Assembly (NCBI GenBank): GCA_029961685.1
Contig: JARWKL010000009.1
Location: 10,243,758-10,307,757 of the forward strand
Source: Aristolochia californica
Taxonomy: Eukaryota > Streptophyta > Magnoliopsida > Piperales > Aristolochiaceae
Length of the DNA: 64,000 nt
Direction: 5' to 3'
In this document: positions 20,007 to 31,129 of the stretch, one piece after another
Position numbering within the stretch: the first letter of the stretch is position 1
How the letters are laid out: each line of letters starts with the position of its first letter
Position numbers and translations under genes: made by a program
Notes under the pieces: model-generated
Told to the model about the DNA's origin: nothing
The model's database searches: none
The model's input: the letters and a program-made list of their open reading frames with translations, nothing else

Positions 20007-21386
20007 TTTGTTCCTTCTTCTTTTTATTTTCACATTTATATTTTGGTTATTTTTTCCTTCTCTTTACATTTCGCCTTACATTGTGGACAATGTAAGTTCT
20101 AAGTGTGGGGGAGGGGATTTAGGTTGTGTTTCAATTAGGTTGTGTTTTTAATGATTTTTGGTTGTGTATGTCATGTGCAAGATTAATTTAGGCTCTTGAA
20201 AGATTCATAACACAATTGAATAAGTAATCTTCCAACTGAGAATTAATTAGTCTAGTTATTTTATTTGAGGATGGCAGTGACTAAATTTGGTAGACAAAAG
20301 CCTGTGAGATTTTAAGCCTTTAGACTGACACATCCATATCAGTCTCACTATTTTCTTTCATGAGATATATTCTTCCATGGATTTGTTTCTCTAAAACTTG
20401 CCTTGATTCTCTTTGAGGTCACATTGACACATGCATGCATGAACATAATTAAGGCCCTCTTTGTTATAAGGTAAATAAGCCAAATAGACTACCTTGTAAT
20501 TAATTTGTTTTTTTTCCTTTTGTTGAACCCCTTTGAGATTTCTTTTTTGTGAACCCACGTTACAAGATTTAAACCAAAAAAAAAAAAAAAAAACTTTACT
20601 AAAGTCGTAGAGCTAGTGGAGCATTGTTCATCATTATGATTCGTATGCGTGTGCAAGAAATAAGTCTGGGGGTGTCTGGATTTGTGGTATGGCTATGATT
20701 GGTGAAATGGAACATGTTTTCATCCTCAATTCATGAGTTCCATTGTTAGTGTAATTTAAAAAAAAACAAATTGAAAAAAAAAAAAAGGAAGTGATGGCTT
20801 TTAAAGTTACAAATTGTATGTGTTCATATTTCCTTCTAAAATTCCAAGAAAGGGGTTTGTTTATACTAGATAGATACAAATTGAAGAAGCTGCTGAGTGG
20901 AGTGATTGGTTTTACATATCTTATATATTCGAGCTTAAGTTGATTCATTTTTACTCCACTAGTTTCGATGGCTTTTGAGCTACATTCCCAAATATTTCCC
21001 ACCTTGTTCCTAAACCCCGTTACAACCCTTGAAAAGTCCTTATGATTCATGTTATGCATGTGATCTGAGTGGTGGAGAATGAGAAGATATGCGAACCTAT
21101 AGTAGATAATTTCCATTGGAATGAATTTGAGTGAAACACATGCCCTTCAAACACATGAGAGTTGCATATTTATTTCTGTGACGATGTACTTATTTTGTTT
21201 ACTCCATCTTTGAATGAAAAGGCTTAATAAGTAATTTTAAGTTGTTTAAGAATGTTTGATCATGATATGTTATGAGTTTTGAAGAGCTTGGTTGTTCTTT
21301 GTTGATGGTGTTACAACCTTGGTGTTTTCAGGAAAGTGAATTTGAGTTTTGCTCGAGGACAAGCAAAAGCTAAGTATGGGAGAATT
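20007..21386 (+). other. 3' non-coding region of Athila-like element D
   Basis: No gene. Landmarks fit an Athila-type element downstream of pol: T-rich lead-in, TTGTGGACAATGTAAG then TTCTAAGTGTGGGGGAGGGG (20079-20116, an internal polypurine tract), and at the end GCTCGAGGACAAGC (21351-21364) and the 3' polypurine-like TATGGGAGAATT (21375-21386). It begins TTTGT, matching the TTCGT target flank at 1845-1849. I infer this continues the pol remnant at 1-1849. Confidence 0.65.
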
Positions 21387-22673
21387 TGATGAGACTGCAA
21401 AATGTCATATTTTCTCCCTTAATGTTTAGGCTTTTATAATTATATGGTGCCTAAATATACTCATTATTCTTATATTTTGATTGAGGATGCAAATGGAGGC
21501 GTCAAGTGCAAAACGAAGTTAATTGATCGATTCTGGACTGTTTCAATATTGCTTTGTAATCTTATCATAATTCTCTTATCCAATATCTAATTGGTTTGAT
21601 TTAAAGATGATATGGAACACCAAGAAAAAGTTCTACAACTTTTATGTTTATAAATTTGAGAGATATTGGCTGCATCCAGGTTTAAAAAGGGCTTGAAATC
21701 GTGGCACGTGCACTATGACATCCTGGAACGAGAAAATAGAGGGGAATAAAAAGAGGAAAACCCTCCCTAGGCAACTAAGAAGAGGAGGCACAAGGAGATT
21801 TTGGCTGACCCCCCCTCCCTCATTTTCCCTTCTCCGGCTTTTCCTCCTCTTTTCTCTAGTTTTCCTTCAAATTTCTTCATGGTTAAACTTTCAGACTTGG
21901 TCAAAGGAAAATAAAGCTTAGGAATCAATAAAACTATGAGATCTGATTTGTTTTCATCGTTCAATTTATGTTTTGAGTATTAGATGTTCTTCTGTAATTT
22001 TTTTCATGATTGTCTCGTTTAATCACTAGGAGGCCTACTAGTTTATTACTCGTTGCAATCTACTGCTAGGTTAGATGTCAAATCCATACTTGTTTGGTCC
22101 CTCTAACTTGTGAAGCAATTGAGATTTGATGATATTCTGTGTTAGGAATTATTAGATTATAAGAAGAACGTTGGACTAAATTAAATGCAGTCGCTTGTGC
22201 TTGTGTTGTTTAGTTTCATCGATCTCTCTAATTCTTAAGGCTACTGCTAGATTAAAACTTTAGCGCTTGTCTTGGGTTGTTTAGTAGTTAGGGTTAATTG
22301 GATCGCTTGTTTTCTAATTAACTATGACTAAGGAGAGATAGGAAGATAGTTCCAATGGTGAATACTCAAATGTGAATTGATATATGCTTGCATCTATGAT
22401 CACTTGTGAAATTCTGATGGTGGATGTTGACTTAGATCAAGGTTTGTTCTTTTGATTGATTTTGATCCTTTTAATTTGAATTGTTTCTTAGTTTTTTTTC
22501 TTAGAAGTGTTTTTGTTATACTCCCCCCCCCCCCCCCCCCCCCCCCCATCCTTGTTCACGGAGCATAAAATTAGACTAACCACTCTTCGTGGGAATGATC
22601 CTTACTTACACTACTACATATATTTTTAGGAGTATAGGTTTTATTTTTGGTTGCATGCGACTGCACACCAAGA
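21387..22673 (+). repeat. LTR of Athila-like element D
   Basis: Starts TGATGAGACTGCAAAATG after the PPT and ends about GACTGCACACCAAGA (~1.28 kb, end uncertain by ~10 bases), where copia gag sequence begins. A 25-base C run lies at 22523-22547. No open frame of note. The last ~235 bases occur inverted at 15871-16085. Confidence 0.65.
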
Positions 22674-23517
22674 CCCCTTAGTGGTATGTTTGAGTTGCTC
22701 CTTGATCTGTTTGATGTGACCATGTGAGGGTTGAACATATGTACTGGCCAAAATATTCCAGGCTTCATGAGAGGTTCTTGAGTGATTTAGATAGATGGCA
22801 TGAGAGAACCAACAAGAGTATCAAAAATCAGCTTATTTTGACGATGCCACATAGTGTGTTCGGGATTTGGAACCACAAGATTATTGATTATCTTTGTGGC
22901 GAAAGGCAAAGAATAAGTACCATCAACAAACTTGACGAGATCATAACCAAAATGAATAGCCTCTAGCTGATCTTTCCAACTAAAATAATTTGTGGAGGTG
23001 AGTTTGATCGAGTTGTGGATGTGGAGTACCATCATCGGTCTGGTTGGGTCATGAGCATTAGGAATAGTGATTCGAGAATCTTCAAATGCCATGAGTAGAA
23101 AACTAGTTTGTTTGTTTTTCGTATGAGTGTCTCACGTGTGAAAATCACACGTGCGCGCTCTTCTTCTTCCTGTTGAAGCGGCCGTGACGGTGATAGTTTC
23201 GACAGTGGGAGGGTGCGTGGTACCATTGAAAAAATAGTGAGTTGCAGCTGGAACTTTGTAGAAAGGGAGCAAAGCCTGACCTCAGTGTTGGGAGGTCAAG
23301 GCTCAGGTGTGGCGACGATGACAATGGGATAAGTGGCGACAGCGGGAGGGTGCGCAGTGGCATAGTACTGTCAAACCAATAGAGAGTTGTGAGGCTCTAC
23401 AAAAAGGGAGCAGAGGGTGAGATCAATGTGGGGAGGTCGAGGCTCAGGTGCTGCGAAGGCGACTACGGGATCGTCAGCGGTGGCGGCGGTAGAGAGGAGA
23501 AATCAGAGAGATCTAAA
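22674..23517 (-). pseudogene. Ty1/copia gag remnant (element G)
   Basis: Minus strand. ATG at 23092 opens a 101-codon gag N-terminus: HIHNSIKLTSTNYFSWKDQL, GYDLVKFVDGTYSLPFATK, NKLIFDTLVGSLMPSI. After a frame change near 22790 it continues HEAWNILASTYVQPSHGHIK then QIKEQLKHTTKG before the D LTR cuts it at 22673. This pattern (STNY..W, GYDL..FVDG, WNIL...Y) is the copia UBN2-type gag. The 5' UTR (23093-23517) contains the palindrome CACGTGTGAAAATCACACGTG. Confidence 0.8.
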
Positions 23518-23529
23518 GCTCTGACACCA
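23518..23529 (-). promoter_or_regulatory. Primer-binding site of copia element G
   Basis: GCTCTGACACCA on + is TGGTGTCAGAGC on -, an initiator-Met PBS with one change, placed just before the gag leader. Confidence 0.75.
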
Positions 23530-23970
23530 TATAGAAATAAATGAATGAATAATTTCCCAATTCTTTACATTCATCGATACATATATTTATAGGTGATAGA
23601 ATGATAAGATTTTACATGATAAGGATTATCTCTAAGATAGTTTACTGGACTATAGAGTTACAAGTTGAGACAATCTCAACTTCTCTCATCCTTATCTTCT
23701 TTATCTCTATCATATCCCACTTTTTCTTTTATAATCTCGTTGATAAGGTGTATTTATTTCGTGGAGTCTCAAATGACAAGCTTTTCCGGCTTGTATGCCA
23801 CAATAAACATATCACGTCACTTATTCCTTGGTATTTGTTCCTAGATTTTTTTTCTTATTTAAGAAGTTTCTGTAGAATATAGGAATGAAGAATACTGTTA
23901 CCGTAATTATATTTGATAAAGTGTAAACTAATTATAGAATTACACAAAGAATGTAGGTGATTAGAACTCT
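23530..23970 (-). repeat. LTR of copia element G (outer end uncertain)
   Basis: On the minus strand it ends ...ATTTATTTCTATA against the PBS. A TATAAATATA-type box is at 23579-23590. The outer end is my estimate (CTCTACA near 23970), since no second LTR is available for comparison. Confidence 0.5.
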
Positions 23971-23989
23971 ACAATTTGAGTTTATCTCT

Positions 23990-24062
23990 AATTCAATCTC
24001 TATGTCTATCTTTATCTCTATCATTATCTTTATATTTATCACTATATTTATCTTTATCTCTA
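23990..24062 (+). repeat. (TATCTT/TATCTC)n microsatellite
   Basis: Imperfect hexamer-like runs of TCTATCTTTATC over ~70 bases. Confidence 0.8.
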
Positions 24063-24124
24063 TTATGCATCTTCGAGAAGAGAGTTCAATCTTGATCTTC
24101 AAAAAGAGGAAGCATGTTCTTGGA

Positions 24125-24432
24125 AGTGGTGTGGAGAGAACAACGACACTGGAGGCAGCTAGGGCAGATGAAATCGCATCATCCAAAGGAAGAGCAGTGG
24201 CACTGGAAGCGGCTGGGGTTGATGGAATCGCATCGTCTAGTGGAAGAGCAACGACACTGGAGGTGGCTGGTGCGGACAGAATTACATCGTCTGATGGAAG
24301 AGTAGCGACACTAGAGGCAGCTGAGGTGGACGGAATTGCATGGTCCGAAGGAAAGGCAGCGGCTGGGGTGGATGGAATTTCATCGTCCAGTGGAAAAGCA
24401 GCGGCTGGGGCAGACGGAATAGCATCTTCCTG
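24125..24432 (+). repeat. Minisatellite of 54- and 39-bp coding-phase units
   Basis: Four diverged 54-bp units (GCATCRTCYRRTGGAAGAGC...) followed by two shorter ~39-bp units. Unit lengths are multiples of three, and the + strand is open from 23957 to 24433, giving 18-residue repeats like GIASSSGRATTLEVAGADR and 13-residue repeats GKAAAGVDGISSS. There is no known domain. It may be a gene remnant or a repeat that happens to keep frame. Confidence 0.65.
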
Positions 24433-24433
24433 A

Positions 24434-25059
24434 TAGGTTGAAAAGGTTCTTCAGTGAGTGTTTTTTTTAATAAAAAAATTGCCACACATGCAAAACTCAC
24501 ATGTGTGAAGCCACGTGTGAATTCGCACGCAGTGCCCGTACGTGCACGGGACGGCACGTTCAAAGGGGGAAGTAATTCCCCCCCTGAACTTAGGTCACCG
24601 AGATGTGCGGCAAGGGGGATGATATGAATGTTTCAAACTCTGTAGTCTTCTGGTCATCCCACTTGATGTTAATGGGGCTGCCACTAGCCCGTTGAAGTCG
24701 CAGGCGGCGGAGGTTTTGCAGGAAGTTCCCATCCTTGATTTTAACCTGATCTGACGGAAGCCTTCTGTCCCACTCCAGCCAAAGACCTATACAAGTTCAG
24801 GCTGCTAGGTTCGAGTAAAAAACACGGTTCCGTTTCAGTTCCTGCTTCTATCTTTGGTAAAAAGTTGGAAATCCAAGCGACAAACTCGTGGAAATCCAGC
24901 CAGAATGTTTGACATTTTTCTGAGCATAGAAAAGAAAATTCCTATCCATGATAGATGCAGCTTGACTCTTTGGATGCTGCCATTAATGAAAGAAGTTTAG
25001 TCTATGGGAAGATTGACGGTATGCGCAGTGTACCGTTGAGAACAGTGAATCGCTAACTG
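24434..25059. other. Upstream region of the GH17 gene
   Basis: No gene. Possible defence-type cis motifs: a GGCGGC (GCC-box core complement) at 24703-24708 and TTGAC W-box cores at ~24963 and ~25014. These short motifs are common by chance. A CACATGTGTG/CACGTGTG cluster lies at 24495-24520. Confidence 0.3.
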
Positions 25060-25067
25060 TATATAAG
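25060..25067 (+). promoter_or_regulatory. Putative TATA box of the GH17 gene
   Basis: TATATAAG, 51-58 bases upstream of the start codon at 25118. This leaves room for a start site near 25090-25100 and a short 5' UTR. Confidence 0.65.
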
Positions 25068-25117
25068 TGGAGGCTTGCATGGAGATTTTGCATCAGATCA
25101 ATTCAGAAACTTTCATC

Positions 25118-25208
25118 ATGGCTGCCCTCTCAGCAGCTAGAAACAACCACTCTATCGTTGCCCTTCTCCTCCTGGTTGGATTGCTTCTGCCAAATATACC
25201 TCTTACAG
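25118..25208 (+). other. GH17 exon 1 (signal peptide exon)
   Basis: 91 nt, 30 codons plus one base. Donor CTTACAG|GTCTAC. Confidence 0.88.
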
Positions 25209-26269
25209 GTCTACCTCCCTCATTCTCTCTCTGATTTCTGTAACTAAAATTTTCTGTGTAATTTTGATTCTGCTTCTTGCTTGATTTAATTTCTCTGTTG
25301 ATTGACATGAACAATGCAGTTGGACAGACGGTTGGCGTTTGTTATGGTATGGAAGGCACAGGTCTACCCTCAGAGCGAGAGGTGGTCGATCTTTACAAAT
25401 CTAAAAATATCAAAGGAATGAGACTCTACTACCCTCGGCTGCAAGCTCTCAACGCGCTCAGAGGATCCAACATTGAAGTCATCCTGGGCGTCGAGCAGAA
25501 CAGACTCCAAGAACTCGCCAACAACCCTTCTGCCGCCACCACTTGGGTCCAAAACAACGTTCGAAACTTCTGGCCTGGCGTCCGTTTCAAATACATCGGC
25601 GTCGGGAACGAAGAAATCCCCGGCCGTAATGCTCAGTTCATCCTTCCCGCCATGCGCAACGTCTATAACGCGATTAAAGCCGCTGGTCTACAGAACCAGG
25701 TTAAGGTGTCAACAGCAGTTGCCACGAGCGTCGTGGTAGATTCTTACCCCCCTTCAAAGGGCCAGTTCTCACCTCAAGCTCGACCCATAATGGAACAAAT
25801 TCTGCGGTTTTTGGCCGACACAGGCGCTCCACTTCTTGCCAATGTCTACCCTTACTTCAGTTACAGAGATAGCAGAGGTTCCATATCTCTTCCTTACGCC
25901 TTGTTCACTGCCCCACAACCTATCGTGCAAGATCTTCCTTACCGGTACCAGAACTTGTTTGATGCCATCACTGACGCTCTATACGCAGCCATGGAGAAGA
26001 CGAATGCCGCCGGAGTGCCCATTGTTGTGTCCGAGAGTGGTTGGCCGTCGGCAGGGAACGCCGCAGCCACCATCGCAAATGCGAGGACTTACAACCAGAA
26101 TTTGATTCGACATGCGAGGCAAGGGACACCAAGGAGGCCAGGAAAGGGTATAGAGACTTACGTCTTCGCTATGTTCAATGAGAACAACAAACAGCCGCCC
26201 GGAGAAGAGCGCAATTTTGGGCTCTTTTATCCTAATAAACAACCTGTTTATCCTGTCACATTCCCTTGA
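25118..26269 (+). CDS. Glucan endo-1,3-beta-glucosidase (GH17), two exons
   Basis: CDS = 25118-25208 joined to 25320-26269 (346 residues). The 111-bp intron has GT at 25209 and AG at 25318-25319, phase 1, the usual position in plant GH17 genes just after the signal peptide. Residues 1-32 form a hydrophobic signal peptide (IVALLLLVGLLLPNIPL). The mature enzyme probably starts at Gln33 (QTVGVCYG). The catalytic acid is Glu128 in IGVGNEEIPG and the nucleophile Glu269 in VVSESGWPSAG. The end (GLFYPNKQPVYPVTFP) lacks a carbohydrate-binding X8 domain, a GPI signal or the long vacuolar extension of class I enzymes, suggesting a secreted enzyme. It hydrolyses beta-1,3-glucan (callose, fungal wall). 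It is the only apparently intact host gene in the window and is not invaded by repeats. Confidence 0.93.
25320..26269 (+). other. GH17 exon 2 (mature enzyme)
   Basis: 950 nt. Acceptor AACAATGCAG|TTGGACAG. TGA at 26267-26269. GC content is clearly higher than in the surrounding repeats. Confidence 0.9.
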
Positions 26270-26933
26270 GGATCATCTGTGGAAGCCATGGGATCGACAT
26301 ATAGACCTGAATAAGAATAACTTGGTCCTAGATGGAATGCCAAGAACTAAAAAAGTGATGTCAAAACAAGTAGTTTGGGTGAGATAGCGCTCAGCTTGAT
26401 TACGAAATCTGAAATCTGAAACTTAATGAAAGTTACGTGCTGTATAACATCGTCACTTCCAAAACCTGAGATATAATTCTGATAATTCTGGCCACATTCG
26501 AAAAGGCTGTGAGTCCCTGACACCCCTCTTCCCTCTTCTCAACGAAATGACACAGAAAGTTGCAGAATCTTTAACAGAAAAAAAAACAAAAAACAACAAA
26601 ATTAATGAAGTGTTTGATCTTGCTAACAACGTCAGCTCAGCACGGATTTAGTCTTTTAAAGATGTGAATCTGCCACTCACCGACTTGGGGAAGAAAAGTC
26701 TTCTTCTCGCTGTCTTGTCTCAAAATCAGTAGTAGACTAGCGGTCATGGAAAAGAAAATGAAAAACCTCAAAATTTGATAGAAAGTGCCAGGAAGCATGA
26801 TGCTTGACCTGCGAGCTTGACATCAAACACATACAGGGCTTTACCTTCTGAGCTTTCAATCGCTATCGATTTTAAAATGGGCTGGGGGAAATCGTCACAT
26901 CTGTGTATACCTCTTTCTTCTATAAAATCAACA
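26270..26933. other. Spacer between the GH17 gene and the orphan GH17 exon
   Basis: No gene seen. It presumably holds the 3' UTR of the glucanase and the promoter of the downstream exon. TATAAAA at 26921 is only ~13 bases before the ATG, too close to act as its TATA box. Confidence 0.4.
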
Positions 26934-27054
26934 ATGAGTCTAGCTAGGACCATCATTATCTCCATGGCTATCTTCTCCTTATCCACAAGTAACCTTTTCA
27001 TGGTGGCAACTTTCCTTCAAGTGGGAGTTCTGATTTCCTCCTCTGGTCTCGCAG
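26934..27054 (+). pseudogene. Orphan first exon of a second GH17-type gene
   Basis: ATG at 26934 encodes 40 residues (SLARTIIISMAIFSLSTSN, then LFMVATFLQVGVLISSSGLA) typical of a glucanase signal peptide. It ends in a good donor GCAG|GTTAGT at 27054/27055 in phase 1, exactly as in the upstream gene. No second exon encoding a GVCYG start is found in the following sequence; a MULE begins 166 bases later. It is probably a tandem duplicate whose second exon was deleted or displaced beyond the window. Confidence 0.6.
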
Positions 27055-27220
27055 GTTAGTCTTCTCATTGATACGCTACTCGTATATCTAAAGTTATTCA
27101 TGGTTTTGCTACCTGTAATTGTTGTAATTGTAAAGCTGCAGATGCATGATTTTGTATTACTGGATACTAGTAATATCTGAGTTCTGTATTTGAGGATTAA
27201 TATTAACTTTATTGATCAAA

Positions 27221-27475
27221 GGAAATTTTAGTATACTACCCATTTTTTTAAAAATAATAACATAAATAACCAACTTGTGAATATAATTACAAAAATATCT
27301 AACTTTGACCGGTCAACTACATATGGTGACTTGTAAACTTTGACCCCTTACATGGTACTATGTCATGACACCACATCAACACCCGAAGAGTCTTACACCA
27401 TGTCACCCACCACATCATAAGTAATGCACATCATCCTCCATTAGGATGACACATCATCTGCCACGTAAGCCCTCC
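27221..27475 (+). repeat. Left MULE terminal inverted repeat
   Basis: Inverted copy of ~37935-38178. Contains several CACATCA/CCACATCA motifs. Confidence 0.78.
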
Positions 27476-27589
27476 ACATCAGTTTGCCTTTTTTCTCCCA
27501 TTTTATTTTCATGATTGATTTAGGTTATTTTATAATAAAAATATATTTTAAAAATATTAATTTCTGGTTTAAAAAAATCTTGCACATTA

Positions 27590-28900
27590 CATTTCATTAC
27601 CTTCACTTTAATAAAATAAAAAATATAAATTTTTGATTAATAATTAATTTTAAATATATTTTAAATAATTAAAATATATTTTAAAATAATTAATACCTTA
27701 ATACCTCAAAGTAACTATTTTAAATTAAGATATTATTTAATTTAATACATTATTTTTTAAAAAAAGTTAAGTTTTTAAAATTCTTATATGTTTGGTACAA
27801 ATTTTCTACCTTTTTTATAATAAAAAATATAAAATTTATCTATTAATTAATTAAAAATATTAGTCTTACCTAGTTAACACCTTTAATTATCGATTTTTAA
27901 AAAATTAATTAAAAATAATTTTAGTTTTAAAATCTAATTTATCGGTACACGCTTTATTACCTTATATTTACAATAATAAAATATAAAATAAGTATATTAA
28001 TTAATTAAAAATATTACTCTTACCTATTTAAAACCTTTTATAATCAATTTAAATTTTTATTAGATAAAAAATATTTTAAAACAATTATTTTAGAGTTTAA
28101 AAATCTAATTCATCAGTACACGTTTTATTACCTTATATTTACAATAATAAAATATAAATTAAGTATATTAATTCATTAAACAATCTACTTCTAATATTTT
28201 TAACACATTTTATTATCGATTTAAAATATTTTCTAATTTAAAAAATAATCAATATTTTTTTTAAGTTTTCAATTTTTTGTCAAAAACACTTTTCATTACC
28301 TTTAATTTATTTTAAAATAAAATAAAATTTGAATATTAATTATTAAAAAATAATCTTCAAATCTGCTTAACTCCTATGATTATTGATTTAAGAAATTTTC
28401 AAATTTTAAAAATATTTTTAAAAGATACTTTAGTTTTTAATAATCTTATTTGTCGGTACATGTTTTGTTACCTTCAACTTATTGTAATAAAATATAAATT
28501 TTATATATTAAATAATAAAAAATCATAGCATTATATATTAAAAACGATATTTTAAATTTTTTTAACTATTAGAAAAAATATTTAATTTTAAAAATCTTAT
28601 TTGTCGGCACATGTTTTATTACCTTCTATTTATTTTAACAAATTATAAAATATATATTAAATTATAAAAAATATATATTCTAATCAATTTAATACATTTC
28701 ATTATCGATTTAATATGTTTTCAAAATTTTAAAATATTTTAAAAATTAGTTTTTTAAAAAATCTTCTTTTTTGGTATACATTTTATTACGTTCTAATTAT
28801 TTTAATAAGATATAAATTTTAGATATGAATTAATAAAAAAATCTATTTAATTTAGTTAACACCTTTAATTTCATTACTCCAATCAACCAACCATAAAAAA
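27590..28900. repeat. Diverged ~170-bp AT-rich tandem array
   Basis: A recurring core (GGTACA-GTTTTATTACCTT-TATTTA-AATAAAATATAAATT) appears with its ATTACCTT-like motif near 27595, 27808, 27955, 28126, 28293, 28467, 28618 and 28783, a mean spacing of ~170 bp. Copies are well diverged. No coding capacity. Confidence 0.65.
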
Positions 28901-29597
28901 ATTCTTCTTTAACTTAAAAATATATAACAAAATATAATAAGTGCATAAAAAACTCATTTCGTCCATTTCTTTACATCAACATTTTTGTAGATGCATATAT
29001 TGCCTAACATGAAATATATTGAATCACATAAAAAACACAGAAAAATAAAAAAGCCTTGGTGCAGTATTTTCTAGATTTCACCTTGATTTCAAATACGTTC
29101 ATAGTTGTTTCAACTTTTAGTAATGCAAAAGCACATAATGAGGGTGCTCAGAACGCACCTTACACCAAACATACACTAAGTTCTCTCATTTATGCCCATT
29201 TTTTCCCTAGATTCACAAACCATAAATGAAAATTCCCTCTGTTATCCTTTTTTGTATAGCCTCAAAAACACACCTCCAAATCCCAACTCCCAACTGTCTA
29301 CAACATGAACACTTCGAACTTCCCAAAAGTACCTACAAAATCATAAACAAAAGCAAAGTGGAACTTCCCAAAGCATCAACAAAAAAGAAAATTAATAATT
29401 CGCCTACACTGAAGACTCTTAACATCAACATCACAGTAAAGATTATTAGAGCATTCCTGAGCATGAAATATATAAAATGAAAAAAAAAACAACTCCAAAA
29501 ATATTCATACATGTACAATATCTATTTTATTCTTGCAATCACTGCACTCAATTGAGTTCTTTTTAAGGTTTATAATGGCAATCAACAACTGACATAA
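28901..29597. other. AT-rich MULE interior without recognisable genes
   Basis: No gene or repeat recognised. Short open frames on both strands lack family resemblance. Confidence 0.4.
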
Positions 29598-29942
29598 TGT
29601 TATGGTCCCGGATCTGACACATGGATTCGTAGGGAGGAAGAAGAGGAAGAGGAAAATCAAGCCAAAGGGAAGCTTGAAAACCCTAGATTCGTTGAGGAGA
29701 ACGCATACCCCTGAGCTCGTTGAGGAGAAGTCCATATCCTGTTTAACCAAAAATCAATGCTTCCCTTTCTCGTTACTCTTACCCTTAAATAGGGTTGACC
29801 CTTACAAGGTTTAAGTTAAATTATTACAAAAATACCCTTATAAATGAAATATTCAAAAAATACCCATGTGGCTTAAAACTGAAATAAAATAAATTAAATT
29901 AAAGAAAATAATTAAAATAATAATGTTATTACGTGCATAACA
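29598..29942 (-). repeat. LTR type A (3' LTR of A3), shortened
   Basis: 345 bp, with TGTTATG...CATAACA ends and ~60 bp of internal deletions relative to 1850-2259. Confidence 0.8.
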
Positions 29943-30249
29943 TTACACCCCCTGGAAGAAAGAGCTTGTCTTCAAGCTCGAAGGTAGGTGTGCTTGCCCG
30001 TGCCTACGTCTCCATCCGTTCTCAAGTATCAACCGCAGTATCTGTGTCAGCCCTCTGGACTACAAAACTAGAGCATTCAACCAGAGAAGCATTTTTTTTT
30101 ACGGTCGAATATAGGGATGTGTGTCGAATGTCGCTACATCTCCCCAAGCAGCATCCCTACCCTCCCTTAGTCCTAGATTGCACTGCCTACACTTTGCCAA
30201 CATGGCAACAACAACAACATCATGACCAGCCCCCTGGGATTGAGAAGAC

Positions 30250-30546
30250 TCAACAGCACAAACCCCTCCATTTGTTGCACCTTGAAACACTCAAAGGTCC
30301 CTGTAGAATGAGCAGGCCACATGTTTCCTGTAATTCAGACGAGCAGGCAGGTAACTGAATAGTACTAGGAAGCCCACTGCAAGCATTTTCCTCATCACCA
30401 TCATCAACAGAAAACACAACTTTGTATGAATCCAACAAGTTGTTCCTTCTCAAAATTCCAGACAGCACAAGCTGTTGCTCACTGTCCTGGAGTATGACAA
30501 ACACCTCCCCATACGTTGAGATCTCTACTGTTGTGAGTGAATCCAT
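30250..30546 (-). pseudogene. Unidentified cargo segment in A3
   Basis: Open 98 codons: LTTVEISTYGEVFVILQDSE, LVLSGILRRNNLLDSYKVVF, CSGLPSTIQLPACSSELQET. No family recognised. Confidence 0.3.
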
Positions 30547-30651
30547 TTCGGATGAAATTGGTAAGGAAGTTCCAAATGCAGAGGGAAGTGATGAAAGGAG
30601 ACCACCATGCTGACTACAACAACAACAACAATAATTTTAAATTGCATCATT

Positions 30652-30904
30652 ATCTAGACCCTAACCCATTAAGCACTGCATTAGCGAGAGGACCTTGGCC
30701 ATAAAATAGTTGTTGTCCCAAACTTGGAGCACTTGGGAAATAAAATGGAACATGATCAACAATTGTAGGCGGCATTGCAACCGGCCTCATTTGGACGAAT
30801 TGTGCCTTTAATCTAGCTCTCATATCTTCGTTACGCTGTGCAAGAGCCACATATAGTGATTTGTTGACAACAATTTCCCTATTTATATGCCAGTGCATGG
30901 GATG
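30652..30904 (-). pseudogene. Captured poly(A)-binding-protein linker fragment
   Basis: KSLYVALAQRNEDMRARLKA then QFVQMRPVAMPP and LGQQLFYGQGP match the end of RRM4 and the following Pro/Gln-rich linker of plant cytoplasmic PABPs (family: KPLYVALAQRKE.RRARLQAQF.QMRPVAM). The RRM piece at 32515-32600 probably has the same origin, separated by other cargo. Confidence 0.85.
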
Positions 30905-30941
30905 CTTCCTCAAGAATTGAGAAAGCAACAAAGCCCGGACA

Positions 30942-31127
30942 TCAACTCATACCACTTGGATCACCAGCAACGCAAGTGAAAAACATATCAAAAGCAGCAT
31001 TGTAGTTGGCCAAGCCAATAGTGGTTCTAAGTAGAGTCAAGTGATTTGTTTGTTGTGTAATGTGAATAGGAACCTCCAAAACAAAATTGACGTTGCCATA
31101 CACAGTCCCATACTGGGAGCCAAACAT
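30942..31127 (-). pseudogene. Unidentified cargo segment in A3
   Basis: Reads YGTVYGNVNFVLEVPIHITQ, IGLANYNAAFDMFFTC. Immediately follows the carbamoyltransferase piece (LANGR then MFGSQYG). Source gene not recognised. Confidence 0.3.
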
Positions 31128-31129
31128 CC

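Noticed and set aside
26921..26927. TATAAAA as TATA box of the orphan GH17 exon
   Set aside because: It ends only about 6 bases before the ATG, too close for a transcription start between them.
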